From: JBBWZH01 sp035544115
Lineage (GTDB): Bacteria > Actinomycetota > Actinomycetes > Mycobacteriales > CADCTP01
NCBI GenBank assembly: GCA_963714145.1
Contig: OY970235.1
Coordinates: forward strand, 6,014,001-6,078,000
Length of the DNA stretch: 64,000 bases
Direction: 5' to 3'
In this document: positions 8,190 through 17,222 of the stretch, piece after piece
Layout of the letters: every line of letters starts with the position of its first letter
Numbering within the stretch: position 1 is the stretch's first letter
Notes under the pieces: generated by a model
The model's database searches: none
The model's input: the letters and a program-made list of their open reading frames with translations, nothing else
Told to the model about the DNA's origin: nothing
Translations under genes and position numbers: made by a program

Positions 8190-10222
8190 CGCTCACAACT
8201 CCCATGCTCTCGATACTCGCCGCGGTACCGCCGATCTCGGCGTACGAGAGCACCGGCAGCCGGGGTACCGCGACGCGTAGCAGCCGGCGCAGCGGCAGCC
8301 GCAGCTGTGGCGAGCAGACCAGCACCGGGGTCAGGCCCTGCGCCTCGGCCTGCTCGGCCAGCCGGGCCGCCTCGCCGATCACGCCCTCGGCCCGGGTCGT
8401 GTCGATCACCAGCCGCGGCCCGGTCTCGCCGGCGTGCAGCGACTCCAGCAGGCTCTGCTCGAGCCGCGGGTCGAGGGTGAGCACCGGCAGCGAACCGTTG
8501 TGGATGTAGGGCAGCGCGAGCGCGGGGCCGAGCGCGGTGCGGGCGGCCTCGGTCAGCCGGTCGCGGCTCGGGGCCGGCCTTGGCCGCCAGCGAGAGCGCT
8601 TCGAAGATCCGCACCAGGTCGCGGATCGGCACGCCCTCGTCCAGCAGGCTCTGCAGCACCCGCTGGATCTCGCCGAGGCTGAGCAGGGCCGGGGTGAGCT
8701 CCTCGACCACGACCGGATGGGTCCGCTTGACCACTTCGGTCGAACGCGCGGACGTCCTCGCGGCCGAGCAGCCGGCTGGCGTGGCCGCGGACCACCTCGG
8801 CCAGGTGGGTGATGAGCACGGAGGCCCGGTCAACCACGGTCGCGCCGGCCAGCTCGGCCTGGTGCCGTAGCTCGGCCGGGACCCACTTGCCCTCCAGTCC
8901 GAAGACCGGCTCGCGCCCCGGCCCGGCCGGGCAGGCTGGCCAGGCCGTCGCCGATGGCCAGCACGGTGCCGGGCGGGGCCTGCCCGCGGGCCGACCTCGA
9001 CGCCGCTGATCCGGATCGCGTAGGTGGACAGTGGCAGGGTCAGGTCGTCCCGGGTGCGCACCGGCGGCATCACGATGCCGAGCTCCAGGGCGACCTTGCG
9101 GCGCAGCGCGCGGACCCGGTCCAGCAGGTCGCCGCCGCTGGCGTCGACCAGGTCGACCAGGTCCGGCGCGAGCGCCAGCTCCAGCGGGTCGACCCGCATC
9201 TCGCCGAGCAGCGACTCCGGCGAGTCGGGCGACGGCGGCTCCTCCTCGGCGCTCGCCGCCGTCTCCTCCGCCGTCATCTGCTCCAGCGAGGGCAGCCGCT
9301 GGGCGATGATCAGCGTGCCGGCGCCGAGCAGCAGGAACGGGATCTTCGGCAGTCCCGGGATCAGGCACAGCGCCAGCACCGCGGCGCCGCCGATGCGCAG
9401 CGCGGTGCGCTGCTCTGGCCGAACTGGGCGGCGACCGCGGTGCCCATGTCCTCGTCGGTGGCCGACCGGGTGACGATCAGGCCGGTGGCGACCGACAGCA
9501 GCAGCGCCGGGATCTGCGAGACCAGCCCGTCGCCGACCGAGAGCAGGCTGTATGTCTTGATCGCGTCGCCCGGCGACAGCCCGCGCTGCACCACGCCGAT
9601 CGCGAACCCGCCGAGCAGGTTGATCAGCGTGATGATGATGGCCGCGATCGCGTCGCCCTTGACGAACTTGGAGGCGCCGTCCATCGCGCCGTAGAAGTCG
9701 GCCTCGGCGGCCACCTCGGCGCGCCGCCGGCGGGCCTCGACCTCGTCGATCAGCCCGGCGTTGAGGTCGGCGTCGATGGCCATCTGCTTGCCCGGCATCG
9801 CGTCGAGGGTGAACCGGGCGCCGACCTCGGCGACCCGGCCGGCACCGTTGGTGATGACGACGAACTGGATGACGATCAGGATCAGGAAGATGACCAGGCC
9901 GACGACCAGCGAGCCGCCGACCACGAAGTGCCCGAACGCGTCGATCACCTTGCCGGCGTAGCCGTCGCAGCAGCACCAGCCGGGTGGCGCTGATGTTCAG
10001 CGCCAGCCGGAACAGGGTGGCGACCAGCAGCAGCGACGGGAAGACCGAGAAGTCCAGCGGACGCTGCACGTACATCGCGACCAGCACGATCAGCAGCGCG
10101 GCGGTGATGTTGGCGGCGATCAGCAGGTCGAGCAGGAAGGTCGGCAGCGGCACGACCATCATGACGATGATCATGATGACGCCGAGCGGGACGACGAGCT
10201 GGCTCAGCCTCTTCCCGATCAC
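8167..10222 (-). CDS. flhA: FlhA export gate protein, interrupted by about six frameshifts in this sequence
   Basis: FlhA is the large membrane and cytosolic gate of the flagellar type III export apparatus. Pieces of a full-length FlhA occur in order in three frames. They are the N-terminal membrane part (VVPLPTFLLDLLIA, VFPSLLLVATLFRLALN), then VGARFTLDAMPGKQMAIDAD (the conserved FHIPEP region) and INTYSLLSVGDGL-like KTYSLLSVGDGLVSQIPALL. The cytosolic part follows (EGKWVPAEL, VLITHLAEVVRGHASRLLGRED, EVVKRTHPVVVEELTP, GVPIRDLVRIFEAL, TLDPRLEQ). Shifts fall near 9967, 9414, 8991, 8917, 8741 and 8569: five apparent one-base insertions and one deletion. Correcting them gives an uninterrupted protein. 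The start is GTG behind GGAAGG. Sequencing error or real decay cannot be separated here. Confidence 0.85.
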
Positions 10223-10295
10223 GGCACCTTCCCAAGGGGTGGGGGTTCACGGCCGGTCCCTGGCCCGCCTGATCGCCGTCCCTGGCCCTTGTTCC

Positions 10296-10321
10296 ATCGG
10301 CACCGGGCCGGACGACCTGAG
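10296..10321 (-). promoter_or_regulatory. FliA-type promoter of the flhA operon
   Basis: Read on the minus strand, CTCA (10321-10318) and GCCGATGG (starting at 10301) are separated by exactly 16 bases. The -10-like element lies 74 bases upstream of the flhA GTG. The same CTCA-N16-GCCGAT arrangement precedes six other operons in this window. It is close to the sigma-28/WhiG -10 element GCCGATAA and to the FliA consensus I recall for Actinoplanes missouriensis. Confidence 0.75.
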
Positions 10322-10383
10322 CGGTCCGGCCCCCATCGGCGGGGGCCGGCGCCAGGTGGTGGCGCGCGACCCTCAGCCGGCGG

Positions 10384-10869
10384 CTACGCGGCGATCGACA
10401 GGGCGAACCGGCCGGAGCCGTACCCGGTCACAGCCACGTCCAGGTCCAACCGGGCGCCCAGGGCGAGCAGCCGGACGGTGGCGTCGCCGGGGGCGTCCTG
10501 GCCGGGCAGGAACACCTGGTGCAGCTTCAGGTGCGGAGCGCCTTCCCGGTTCAGCAGCGTGGTCAGCACGTTGCAGACCTCGGTGAAGTTCTCCGCGATC
10601 ATCGGAGACAGTTCGTTGTCCTCGACGCAGGCCAGCGCGCCACCGGGCGGCACCAGCCCGATCGCGGCGCCCACGTTGGCGGCCAGCCGCAGGTCCAGCC
10701 CGGCAACCGCGGAGAGCTTGAGTTTGTCGTCGACGTACACCGCGACCGCGGTCTTGCCCAGATCCGCCGCCTTCAGCGGATCGGCCGGGGATACCGTGAC
10801 GTCCCGTCCGAGCAGGCCCTGCAGCAGGTCTTTGACCGCTTTGGCGGGGGGTATCTCGTACATCGGCAT
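10384..10869 (-). CDS. CheC/CheX-like protein of the chemotaxis operon (tentative)
   Basis: A 161-residue protein whose ATG overlaps the cheY stop (TGATG). It resembles CheC/CheX-type CheY-P phosphatases in size and in alternating strands and helices. One ExxN pair is visible (TEVCN in ENFTEVCNVLTTLLN, about residues 96-110). However, the usual Asp/Ser four residues before that Glu is a Glu, and no second pair is seen. It may be a one-site phosphatase or a non-catalytic relative. It is the last gene of the cheB-cheR-cheY-cheX-cheY run, so a role in signal termination or adaptation is inferred from context. Confidence 0.5.
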   Translation of the reverse strand: MPMYEIPPAKAVKDLLQGLLGRDVTVSPADPLKAADLGKTAVAVYVDDKLKLSAVAGLDLRLAANVGAAIGLVPPGGALACVEDNELSPMIAENFTEVCNVLTTLLNREGAPHLKLHQVFLPGQDAPGDATVRLLALGARLDLDVAVTGYGSGRFALSIAA

Positions 10870-11231
10870 CACCCGAGGATGGGATCGAGGATCTCGCGGA
10901 AGGTCTCCGCCGTGAATGGCTTGGTGATCAGGAACAGCGCCCCGGCGGCCTCCGCGGCGTCCCGCATCTCCTGGGTCGCCTCCGAAGTGACGAAACCGAA
11001 CGGGGTCTGCACGCCCTTGGCGCGCAGCGCCCGGAGCACCTCGACTCCGGTCATCTCCGGCATGTTCCAGTCGGAGAGGATGAAGTCCGGCTTCTCCGCG
11101 ACCGCCGCGTCGAAGGCCTGCTGGCCGTCCGCGGCTTCGACCAGGTCGTGCCCGTCGAAGCCGGCCTGGCGCAGGGTACGGGTGACGATCTGCCGCATGA
11201 CCCGGCTGTCGTCGGCGATGAGGATCTTCAC
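10869..11231 (-). CDS. cheY: Chemotaxis response regulator CheY
   Basis: A single receiver domain of 120 residues, the usual CheY length, with a GTG start overlapping the end of cheX. It shows the acidic pocket (ILIADDSRVMRQI), the phosphorylated Asp in FILSDWNMPEMTGVE (Asp-Trp-Asn as in classical CheY), the switch Thr/Ser in FGFVTSEAT and the conserved Lys in FLITKPFT. Phosphorylated by CheA, it would bind the motor switch (FliM/FliN). It sits between cheX and a CheC/X-like gene, either of which could dephosphorylate it. Confidence 0.92.
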   Translation of the reverse strand: MKILIADDSRVMRQIVTRTLRQAGFDGHDLVEAADGQQAFDAAVAEKPDFILSDWNMPEMTGVEVLRALRAKGVQTPFGFVTSEATQEMRDAAEAAGALFLITKPFTAETFREILDPILG

Positions 11232-11701
11232 GACGCGACGGCCCTCTCGCTGTCCGTGGTGCTCTCCAGCACCGTGATGTGCACCGGCTCGTCCCGCCAC
11301 ATCCCGTCCAGCCGGCAGATCTCCTGCACCGACGGCCAGCGGACGCCGGCGGAGGCCACCACGTACGGCAGCGAGAGCGCGCACGGCTCGGGCAGCAGCG
11401 CCTTCACATTGCCGCCGATGATGTTGGCCAGCTCGCCGAGCGCGTCGGAGACATCGTCCTCGGTGACTTCCTCCGAGGACACCCCGAGCAGCGCCGACGC
11501 GGCGTGCTTGGACGCCCCGGTCGAGCACCCGATCACCACGTGGCCGCGCCAGGCGCCGGTCACCGATACAGCCGCGGCGACGTCGCTGACGGCCGGCTCC
11601 AGCAGCGACAGCAGCAGCGGGTCACTGCCCTCGGGGTCCAGGAACGACTGCCAGACCTGTTCGGTGATCGCCTGGAGGTCGTCCTTCAGCACTTCCGTCA
11701 T
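11228..11701 (-). CDS. cheX: CheX-type CheY-phosphate phosphatase
   Basis: A 157-residue CheX/CheC-family protein expected to remove phosphate from CheY. The family motif D/S-x3-E-x2-N is present in VSDALGELANIIGGNVKALLP (Asp, Glu and Asn correctly spaced), followed by the usual helix and a strand. One motif is visible, as in CheX, whereas CheC has two. It overlaps its neighbours on both sides by four bases and is sandwiched between two cheY-like genes, so one or both are its likely substrates. Confidence 0.85.
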   Translation of the reverse strand: MTEVLKDDLQAITEQVWQSFLDPEGSDPLLLSLLEPAVSDVAAAVSVTGAWRGHVVIGCSTGASKHAASALLGVSSEEVTEDDVSDALGELANIIGGNVKALLPEPCALSLPYVVASAGVRWPSVQEICRLDGMWRDEPVHITVLESTTDSERAVAS

Positions 11702-12084
11702 GCGTCAGCTCCCGTCGGTACGAGGCCCAGCAGCGCCAGCTTCTCCTCGATAGCGTCAGGCGTGAACGGCTTGATCACGTATTCGTGGGCCCCGGCCGCC
11801 AGCGCCCGGACGATCTGGCTCTGTTCACTTTCCGTAGTAACCATCATCAGCGTCATCGACCGCAGCCGCTGATCCGCCCGCACCGCGGTGACGAAGTCCA
11901 GGCCGTTCATCTCCGGCATGTTCCAGTCGACCAGCGCGAAGCTGGGCACAACATCGGTGGCGTTGAGGAGGTCCAGTGCCTCCCTGCCGTTGCCGGCCTC
12001 CACCACCTCGAAGCCAAGTTGCACCGCGATCCGGCGGAGGATCAGCCGCATCGCCCGCGAGTCGTCGATGACCATGGCGAGCAT
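11698..12084 (-). CDS. Second single-domain CheY-like response regulator
   Basis: A stand-alone receiver domain (128 residues) with the acidic pair in AMVIDDSRAMRLIL, the acceptor Asp in FALVDWNMPEMNGLD, the switch Thr in LMMVTTESE and Lys in YVIKPFT. It differs from the neighbouring cheY in lacking a tight match outside the active site, so the two probably divide labour: one to the motor, the other acting as a phosphate sink or adaptor to another partner. It lies 15 bases after cheR and overlaps cheX by four bases. Which of the two drives the motor cannot be decided from sequence. Confidence 0.88.
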   Translation of the reverse strand: MLAMVIDDSRAMRLILRRIAVQLGFEVVEAGNGREALDLLNATDVVPSFALVDWNMPEMNGLDFVTAVRADQRLRSMTLMMVTTESEQSQIVRALAAGAHEYVIKPFTPDAIEEKLALLGLVPTGADA

Positions 12085-12099
12085 CTGTCGGGCCCCTCT

Positions 12100-12939
12100 C
12101 TACGCGCTGGCCAGCGCGCTGTAGCCGGACTTGAGCCGGTAAACCGAGGTCTTGCGGGTGGCGACCCGTTCGAAGTCGCCATCCAGGCCGAGCGTCGTCT
12201 CGGCGGAGCCGAGGAACAGCCAGCCTTCCGGCCGGAGCAGCTTGCGGACCCGCTGCAGGATCGACCGCTTGGTGTCCAGGTCGAAGTAGATGAGCACGTT
12301 GCGCAGGAAGACCACGTCGAAGGGCGGCACCGCCGGCAGCGCGCCGGCCAGGTTCACCTGCGCGAAGGTGATGTGCTTGCGGAGCGCCGCGGCGACCTGC
12401 CAGTCCGCGCCGACCCGGTCGAAGTGCCGGACCAGCATCGGCGCGGGCAGCCCACGGTTCATCTCCAGCTGGCTGAACCGGCCGCCCTCGGCCCGGGTCA
12501 GCATCTCGGTGGACAGGTCGGTGGCGTGGATCTGGTACGACCAGCCGGGCGGCAGCTTGTCCTGCAGCAGCATCGCCACGCTGTACGGCTCCTGCCCGCT
12601 GGAGCAGGCCGCCGACCAGATCCGGACGGTCGTCCCGCTGCCCCGGCTGTTGGTGAGCGCCGGCAGCACGCTCTCGGTGAGCAGGGAGAACGGCTCGATG
12701 TCGCGGAACCAGGACGTCTCGTTGGTGGTCAGCGCCTCCACGATGGTCTTGGTCATGCCCGGGACGGGCCGCCGCTGCGCCGTGCTGATGTACTCGGTGA
12801 CGCTGCTCATGCCGGCCTTGCGGGCCAGCGGCAGCAGCCGGGACTCGACCAGATACTCCTTGCCCGGCCCGAGGACGATCGCCGACTCGCGCCGGACGAG
12901 GTCGCAGACCCAGCTGAACTCCTGTGCGTTCAACGCCAT
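12100..12939 (-). CDS. cheR: Chemoreceptor glutamate methyltransferase CheR
   Basis: CheR transfers methyl groups from S-adenosylmethionine to receptor glutamates, giving adaptation. The 279-residue product is full length. It has an N-terminal helical domain (about 1-70), TTNETSWFRD (typical of CheR, contacting substrate), the SAM motif IWSAACSSGQEPYSVAM, the second SAM contact IHATDLSTEML and FDVVFLRNVLIYFD near the end of the Rossmann domain. The ATG overlaps the end of cheB by ten bases. Its receptor substrates are probably the two chemoreceptors encoded at 15.6-18.9 kb. Confidence 0.95.
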   Translation of the reverse strand: MALNAQEFSWVCDLVRRESAIVLGPGKEYLVESRLLPLARKAGMSSVTEYISTAQRRPVPGMTKTIVEALTTNETSWFRDIEPFSLLTESVLPALTNSRGSGTTVRIWSAACSSGQEPYSVAMLLQDKLPPGWSYQIHATDLSTEMLTRAEGGRFSQLEMNRGLPAPMLVRHFDRVGADWQVAAALRKHITFAQVNLAGALPAVPPFDVVFLRNVLIYFDLDTKRSILQRVRKLLRPEGWLFLGSAETTLGLDGDFERVATRKTSVYRLKSGYSALASA

Positions 12940-14057
12940 GAGGCCACTGCCTTCGGTTGCGCGCCGCGGCCCTGCGCGGCGCGGCTGACGACATGGGAGG
13001 CGACCCGGTCAAGGGGCAGCACCGAGTCGGCGAGACCGGCTTCGGCGACGGCGCCGGGCATCCCCCAGACAACCGAGCTCGCCTGGTCCTGCGCGACGAT
13101 CTCCGCCCCGCGGGCGTGCAAGAGCTGACACCCGACCAAGCCGTCGTGGCCCATCCCGGTGAGGATGACCACGAGCGTGTTCGCGCCGTAGACCGGCGCG
13201 ATCGAGCGCAGCATCACGTCCACCGCCGGGCGGCAGAAGTTCTCCGGCGGCGCCTGCGTCAGCCGGGTCTGCACGACACTGCGGCCACGGGCCACCTCCA
13301 GGTGGTAGTCGCCGGGCGCGAGGTAGAGGCACCCGGCATCGAGCGTCAGCCCATCGGTCGCCTCCACCACCCGCATCGGGGCGGCCCGGTCCAGCCGCTG
13401 CGCGAACATCCGGGTGAACACCGGAGGCATGTGCTGCACCACCACGACCGGAACCGGAAAGCTGGCGGGCAGCCCACAGATCACTTTGGTCAGCGCGTCC
13501 GGGCCGCCGGTGGAGCAGCCGATCGCGACCAGGTCGACCCGCCCGGGCTTGGGCCGGGCGGAGCTGACGGCCACCGGGTGCGGCGGCGCCACCGGCCGGA
13601 CCGGGGCCGCCGCGGCCGGCGCGACCGGCGCGGCCGACCGGGCCGACGAGCCGGGGCGCTTGCACAGCGCGTGGATGCGCGGGATCAGCTGGTCCTGCAC
13701 GTTCTTGCGGGCCTGGGCGAAGCTGCCGGTATTGCTCGGCTTCGTCACGTAGTCGCTGGCACCCAGCGACAATGCGGTCAGCGTCGCGGCCGCACCTACC
13801 TCGGTGAGCGTGCTGAACATGATCACCGGCAGCCTGCTGCGGGTCTTGCGCAGTTCCTTCAGCGTGGCGAGGCCGTCCATCTCGGGCATCTCGATGTCCA
13901 GCGTGATCAGGTCGGGCAGCAGCTGCTCGATCTTCGCCAGCGCCAGCCGACCGTTCGCCGCGGTGCCGACCACCTGGATCTCCGGGTCTTCGGCCAACGC
14001 GTCGGTGACCACCCGACGCACCAGCGCCGAGTCGTCCACCACGAGTACCGAGATCAC
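12930..14057 (-). CDS. cheB: Chemotaxis methylesterase/glutaminase CheB
   Basis: Removes methyl groups from chemoreceptors when its receiver domain is phosphorylated by CheA. GTG start with GGAGG 6 bases ahead; 375 residues. Receiver at about 1-125: VLVVDDSALVRRVV, acceptor Asp in LITLDIEMPEMDG, Lys in YVTKPSNTG. A Pro/Ala linker follows to about 175, then the catalytic domain with the active Ser in IGCSTGGPDALT, His in VVVQHMPPVFT and Asp in GMGHDGLVG. First gene of the operon, 59 bases downstream of a CTCA-N16-GCCGATAG promoter. Confidence 0.95.
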   Translation of the reverse strand: MISVLVVDDSALVRRVVTDALAEDPEIQVVGTAANGRLALAKIEQLLPDLITLDIEMPEMDGLATLKELRKTRSRLPVIMFSTLTEVGAAATLTALSLGASDYVTKPSNTGSFAQARKNVQDQLIPRIHALCKRPGSSARSAAPVAPAAAAPVRPVAPPHPVAVSSARPKPGRVDLVAIGCSTGGPDALTKVICGLPASFPVPVVVVQHMPPVFTRMFAQRLDRAAPMRVVEATDGLTLDAGCLYLAPGDYHLEVARGRSVVQTRLTQAPPENFCRPAVDVMLRSIAPVYGANTLVVILTGMGHDGLVGCQLLHARGAEIVAQDQASSVVWGMPGAVAEAGLADSVLPLDRVASHVVSRAAQGRGAQPKAVASWR

Positions 14058-14115
14058 GGGCAGCCTCCACGGGTCGCCGCGCCGCGCGCGCGGCGAGGAC
14101 CGTTCCGGCTCTCCT

Positions 14116-14141
14116 ATCGGCCCACCAACCGGTCGGCTGAG
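14116..14141 (-). promoter_or_regulatory. FliA-type promoter of the cheB operon
   Basis: On the minus strand CTCA (14141-14138) is followed by 16 bases and then GCCGATAG (from 14121). The -10-like element matches the sigma-28/WhiG element at seven of eight positions, the best match in the window. It lies about 59 bases before the cheB GTG and should drive cheB-cheR-cheY-cheX-cheY and the last small gene. Confidence 0.8.
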
Positions 14142-14199
14142 GATTCTCCGCCGACCGGGGGTCGGCCTGGTCGGCCAGCGGCGGCCGGCCCGGGGTCCG

Positions 14200-15252
14200 T
14201 CAGCCGCCGAACCCGGCCAGGTACGGCTCCAGCAGGCGCTCCCCGGTCTTCCGGTCCACCAGGTCACTGACCAGCAGCGCCTGCACCCCGCCGCTGAGCG
14301 CGTTCCAGCAGCCGGCGGCCAGGTCGGCGACCGGCACCCCGGCATCGTGCACCGCCACCACCAGCTGCAGCTGGGCCGCCGCGGCGGCCCGCACCCGGCC
14401 GGACAGGTGCACCGCCCAGGAGGCCGAATGCATCGCGGCCGCCCAGTCCGGCCGGGCCCGGTTCTGGTCGACCACCTCGTTGAGCCGGGCCACCTCGGCC
14501 GGGGTGGCCTGGCGTACCCGGTCCAGCGTGCGGGCCACGACGCGGTGCTCCGGGCCGAGGTCGGCCGGCCGCGCGGGCATCCGCCGGGCCGCCGCCACCC
14601 AGCCGGCGGCCAGCCGCCGCCGGGTCGGCGCGGACAGTTCCTCGCGCAGGTAGGACGCGACCAGCGCGTCGCACAGCAGCGCGCTGGCCCGGGCCGCGGG
14701 CTCGCTCTGCCGGCCGGCCGCCTCCCGCCGGCGGGAGCGGCGGTTACCCACCCAGCTCTCGATGCCCTCGTCGTCCAGATCCGCCGGCATCGGGCGGTCA
14801 GCCCGGCCGGATCGCTCACCGGGTCCGGCCGGCGGGTCGGCCGGAGCCCGGCCGGGCCGGTCGCCCAGCGGGCCGGTCAGCGGGTCGGCCGGATCGGCTG
14901 GATCGGCCGGGTCGGCCGGCGGGTCGGCGGCCCAGGTCCAGTCCAGCACGTCGTGCCGCAGGCAGTGCAGCAGCGCGTTCAGGCTGCCGATGGGTGCGCG
15001 CTCGACCAGCCGCAGCGAGACCGACGGGTCCATCGCGGCCAGTGCCCGGACCGGGTAGCGGCGCAGCTCGGCGGCGTCGACCTCCTGCCAGAGCCCGACT
15101 CGCATGTCGTCGTCCGGCAGCCGGGCGGCCAGCACGCCGAGGTCCTCGGGCGCCAGGGTGAGCGCGGCGAGCAGCAGCTCCGCGGTCGCGGCGCCACCGT
15201 CCAGGCGGGCCAGGTCGAAGCCGAGGACGGGCGCGCTCACCAGGCTGTACAC
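14200..15252 (-). CDS. Unrecognised 350-residue protein inside the chemotaxis region
   Basis: No family is recognised. The GTG-started product has an Ala/Leu-rich N-terminal part (about 1-105). A 40-residue Pro/Asp/Arg linker with DPADPADPADP repeats follows, then an Ala/Arg-rich helical C-terminal part (about 165-350, including LNEVVDQNRARPDWAAAMHSASWAVHLSG). No signal peptide or membrane helix is seen. It has its own upstream region with two small inverted repeats and no FliA-type promoter, so it may be controlled differently from its neighbours. It lies between the cheB and cheA operons on the same strand. A function in chemotaxis is only a guess from position. Confidence 0.65.
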   Translation of the reverse strand: MYSLVSAPVLGFDLARLDGGAATAELLLAALTLAPEDLGVLAARLPDDDMRVGLWQEVDAAELRRYPVRALAAMDPSVSLRLVERAPIGSLNALLHCLRHDVLDWTWAADPPADPADPADPADPLTGPLGDRPGRAPADPPAGPGERSGRADRPMPADLDDEGIESWVGNRRSRRREAAGRQSEPAARASALLCDALVASYLREELSAPTRRRLAAGWVAAARRMPARPADLGPEHRVVARTLDRVRQATPAEVARLNEVVDQNRARPDWAAAMHSASWAVHLSGRVRAAAAAQLQLVVAVHDAGVPVADLAAGCWNALSGGVQALLVSDLVDRKTGERLLEPYLAGFGG

Positions 15253-15558
15253 GGCTCAAGTCTGTCAGGTCGAACGGCCACTGTAGTTACTTTCCGTGAA
15301 CGTGCCTGGCCGACGCGACGAAAAGCGTCGATTCTGACTACCGAATGTAATCAGGGGGCAACCGGCACAATGGAAGAGGTGGCGCGCCAGCCCCTCCCTG
15401 GCGCGCCACCCCTGCTCTGGACGGACGGGCTTCGGTGCCCCCTGCTCGCGGAGAACGCTCGCCGCCGCGTCCGTCATGCTGACCGCGGGGCCGAGCCCCG
15501 CGAACCCCACGGTGCGACCGGCGCCGGTCCGCGTCGTGCGGCGGAACAGCGCGCCGGC
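15253..15558. promoter_or_regulatory. Intergenic region with hairpins and a less G+C-rich promoter block
   Basis: This 306-base gap has no gene. From right to left (the direction of transcription) it holds a strong 13 bp hairpin (listed separately). Next is GACTACCGAATGTAATC (from 15340), which resembles a palindromic sequence just upstream of the hybrid kinase at 53.3 kb. A small CGACG/CGTCG hairpin with an AAAAG loop (about 15317-15331) and CCACTGTAGTTAC (from 15280) follow. The last three are candidate regulatory sites for the 350-residue gene starting at 15252. Confidence 0.45.
15378..15410 (-). terminator. Perfect 13 bp hairpin downstream of the cheA operon
   Basis: GGTGGCGCGCCAG (15378-15390) and CTGGCGCGCCACC (15398-15410) are exact reverse complements around a 7-base loop (CCCCTCC). 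It lies about 150 bases beyond the stop of the last chemoreceptor gene and before the next gene on the same strand. No U-tract follows, which is common for actinomycete hairpin terminators. Confidence 0.7.
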
Positions 15559-17178
15559 TCAGACCTTGAAGCGGTGCACCAGTTCGGCCAGCTCGGTGGA
15601 CATCCGGGTCAGCTCCTGCACCGCCGCCCGCGACTCCGCCACACCCTGGCTGGTGGTCTGCGCGCCCTCGGCCACCCCGGTGATGTTGGAGGCGATCTCG
15701 GTGGAGCCGGTGGCCGCGTCGCTCACGCTGCGGTTCATCTCGTTCGTTGTCGCGGTCTGCTCCTCCACCGCCGAGGCGATCGTGAGCTGGTAGTCGTTGA
15801 TCTGCCCGATGATCCGGCCGATCTCACCGATCGCCTCCACCGCGCCGGCGGTGTCGGCCTGGATCGCCTCCACCCGGCGGGAGATGTCCTCGGTCGCCTT
15901 GGCCGTCTCCTGGGCCAGATCCTTGACCTCGTTCGCGACCACCGCGAACCCCTTGCCCGCCTCACCCGCGCGGGCCGCCTCGATCGTCGCGTTCAGCGCC
16001 AGCAGGTTCGTCTGCTCGGCGATCGACGTGATCACCTTCACCACGTTGCCGATCTCCGTCGAGGACTCCCCCAGCTTGCTGACCGTGGCGTTGGTCGCCT
16101 CAGCCACCGACACCGCCTGCGCGGCGACCTTCACCGCCTCGTTCGCGTTCTGCGAGATCTCCCGGATCGACGCGCCCATCTCCTCGGATGCGCTCGCCAC
16201 CGTCTGCACGTTGCGGGAGACCTGCTCGGCCGCGGTGGCCACCACATTCGCCTGCGCGCTGGTTTCCTCGGCCGAGGCGGCGATCGAGCTCGAGGTGGCG
16301 GTCATCTCCTCCGATGCCGTCGACAGCGACGACGCCGAGTCGTCCATCATCTTCACCGCGTCGTGCATCGACCCGGTCGCCTGGTTCAGGGCCCGCGCCA
16401 TGTCGCCGATCACGCCCTTGTTGTCGATCGTCACCGACTGGGTCAGGTCACCTTCCGCCACCGACCGCAGCACCGCGCTCACCTTGCCCAGCGGCCCGAC
16501 GATCTGCCTCACCACCCACAGGCCGACCAGCATCGCCAGCCCCATCCCCACGACCAGCAGGATGATCACCATGGTGCGGCTGCGCTGGTACGCCGACTGG
16601 GAGCTGTCCGCCGCCGCCGCCGATTCCGCCGCCTCCCCCTGGATCAGCTCGGCGATCGCGGCCCGCTGGGTTGCCGCGAGTGGAGCGGCCGAGGCCGTCC
16701 AGACATCCGTGTACTTGGCGACGTCGCTCGCCTTCGCCGCCGGGATGAGCTGCTCGTCGCGCAGCGCGCGGTAGGCGCTGATCGCCCTGGTCAGCTTGGC
16801 CAGCGTGGCGGTCTCGGCCGGCTTGTCCGGCTTGTACCCGGCCAGGCCCGCGTCGACCACGGCGTCGTCCTTGACCACGGCGGCGAGGTCGGTCGCGGTG
16901 GCGGCCGGGTCCGGCGCCAGCGCCGCGACGGCCAGGTGCTGGAAGCCGGCGAGAATGCCGGCATCGACGCTGGCCAGCTCCTGCACCCGGGGCAGCCTGG
17001 TGTCGGCGAAGCTCTGCGTGTCCGCGTTGGCCGAACTGAGCGTGGACAGCGAGATCACCGCGACGACGACCCCTACGACGGCCGCGAACCCGATCGCGGC
17101 CAGGATCTTGGTACGGATCGTGAGGTCGGCGAGCCGGCCCTTGATACCCCGGCGCTGGCCGGCGGGAGCGTTGCTCAT
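15559..17178 (-). CDS. Methyl-accepting chemotaxis protein (first of a tandem pair)
   Basis: A 539-residue membrane chemoreceptor. There is a membrane helix at about residues 22-45 (IGFAAVVGVVVAVISLS) and an extracytoplasmic helical sensor of about 145 residues. A second membrane helix (MVIILLVVGMGLAMLVGLWVV), a HAMP domain (GPLGKVSAVLRSVAEGDLT) and the long coiled-coil signalling domain follow. The hairpin tip is GKGFAVVANEVKDLAQETAKA, the CheA/CheW contact. The ligand is unknown. From about residue 330 onward it is nearly identical to the neighbouring receptor, while the sensor domains differ, which points to duplication with gene conversion. Last gene of the cheA operon. Confidence 0.93.
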   Translation of the reverse strand: MSNAPAGQRRGIKGRLADLTIRTKILAAIGFAAVVGVVVAVISLSTLSSANADTQSFADTRLPRVQELASVDAGILAGFQHLAVAALAPDPAATATDLAAVVKDDAVVDAGLAGYKPDKPAETATLAKLTRAISAYRALRDEQLIPAAKASDVAKYTDVWTASAAPLAATQRAAIAELIQGEAAESAAAADSSQSAYQRSRTMVIILLVVGMGLAMLVGLWVVRQIVGPLGKVSAVLRSVAEGDLTQSVTIDNKGVIGDMARALNQATGSMHDAVKMMDDSASSLSTASEEMTATSSSIAASAEETSAQANVVATAAEQVSRNVQTVASASEEMGASIREISQNANEAVKVAAQAVSVAEATNATVSKLGESSTEIGNVVKVITSIAEQTNLLALNATIEAARAGEAGKGFAVVANEVKDLAQETAKATEDISRRVEAIQADTAGAVEAIGEIGRIIGQINDYQLTIASAVEEQTATTNEMNRSVSDAATGSTEIASNITGVAEGAQTTSQGVAESRAAVQELTRMSTELAELVHRFKV

Positions 17179-17222
17179 GAGAGCCCTCTCATCTGGAGTT
17201 CCGGCAAGGTGACGGTCACGGG

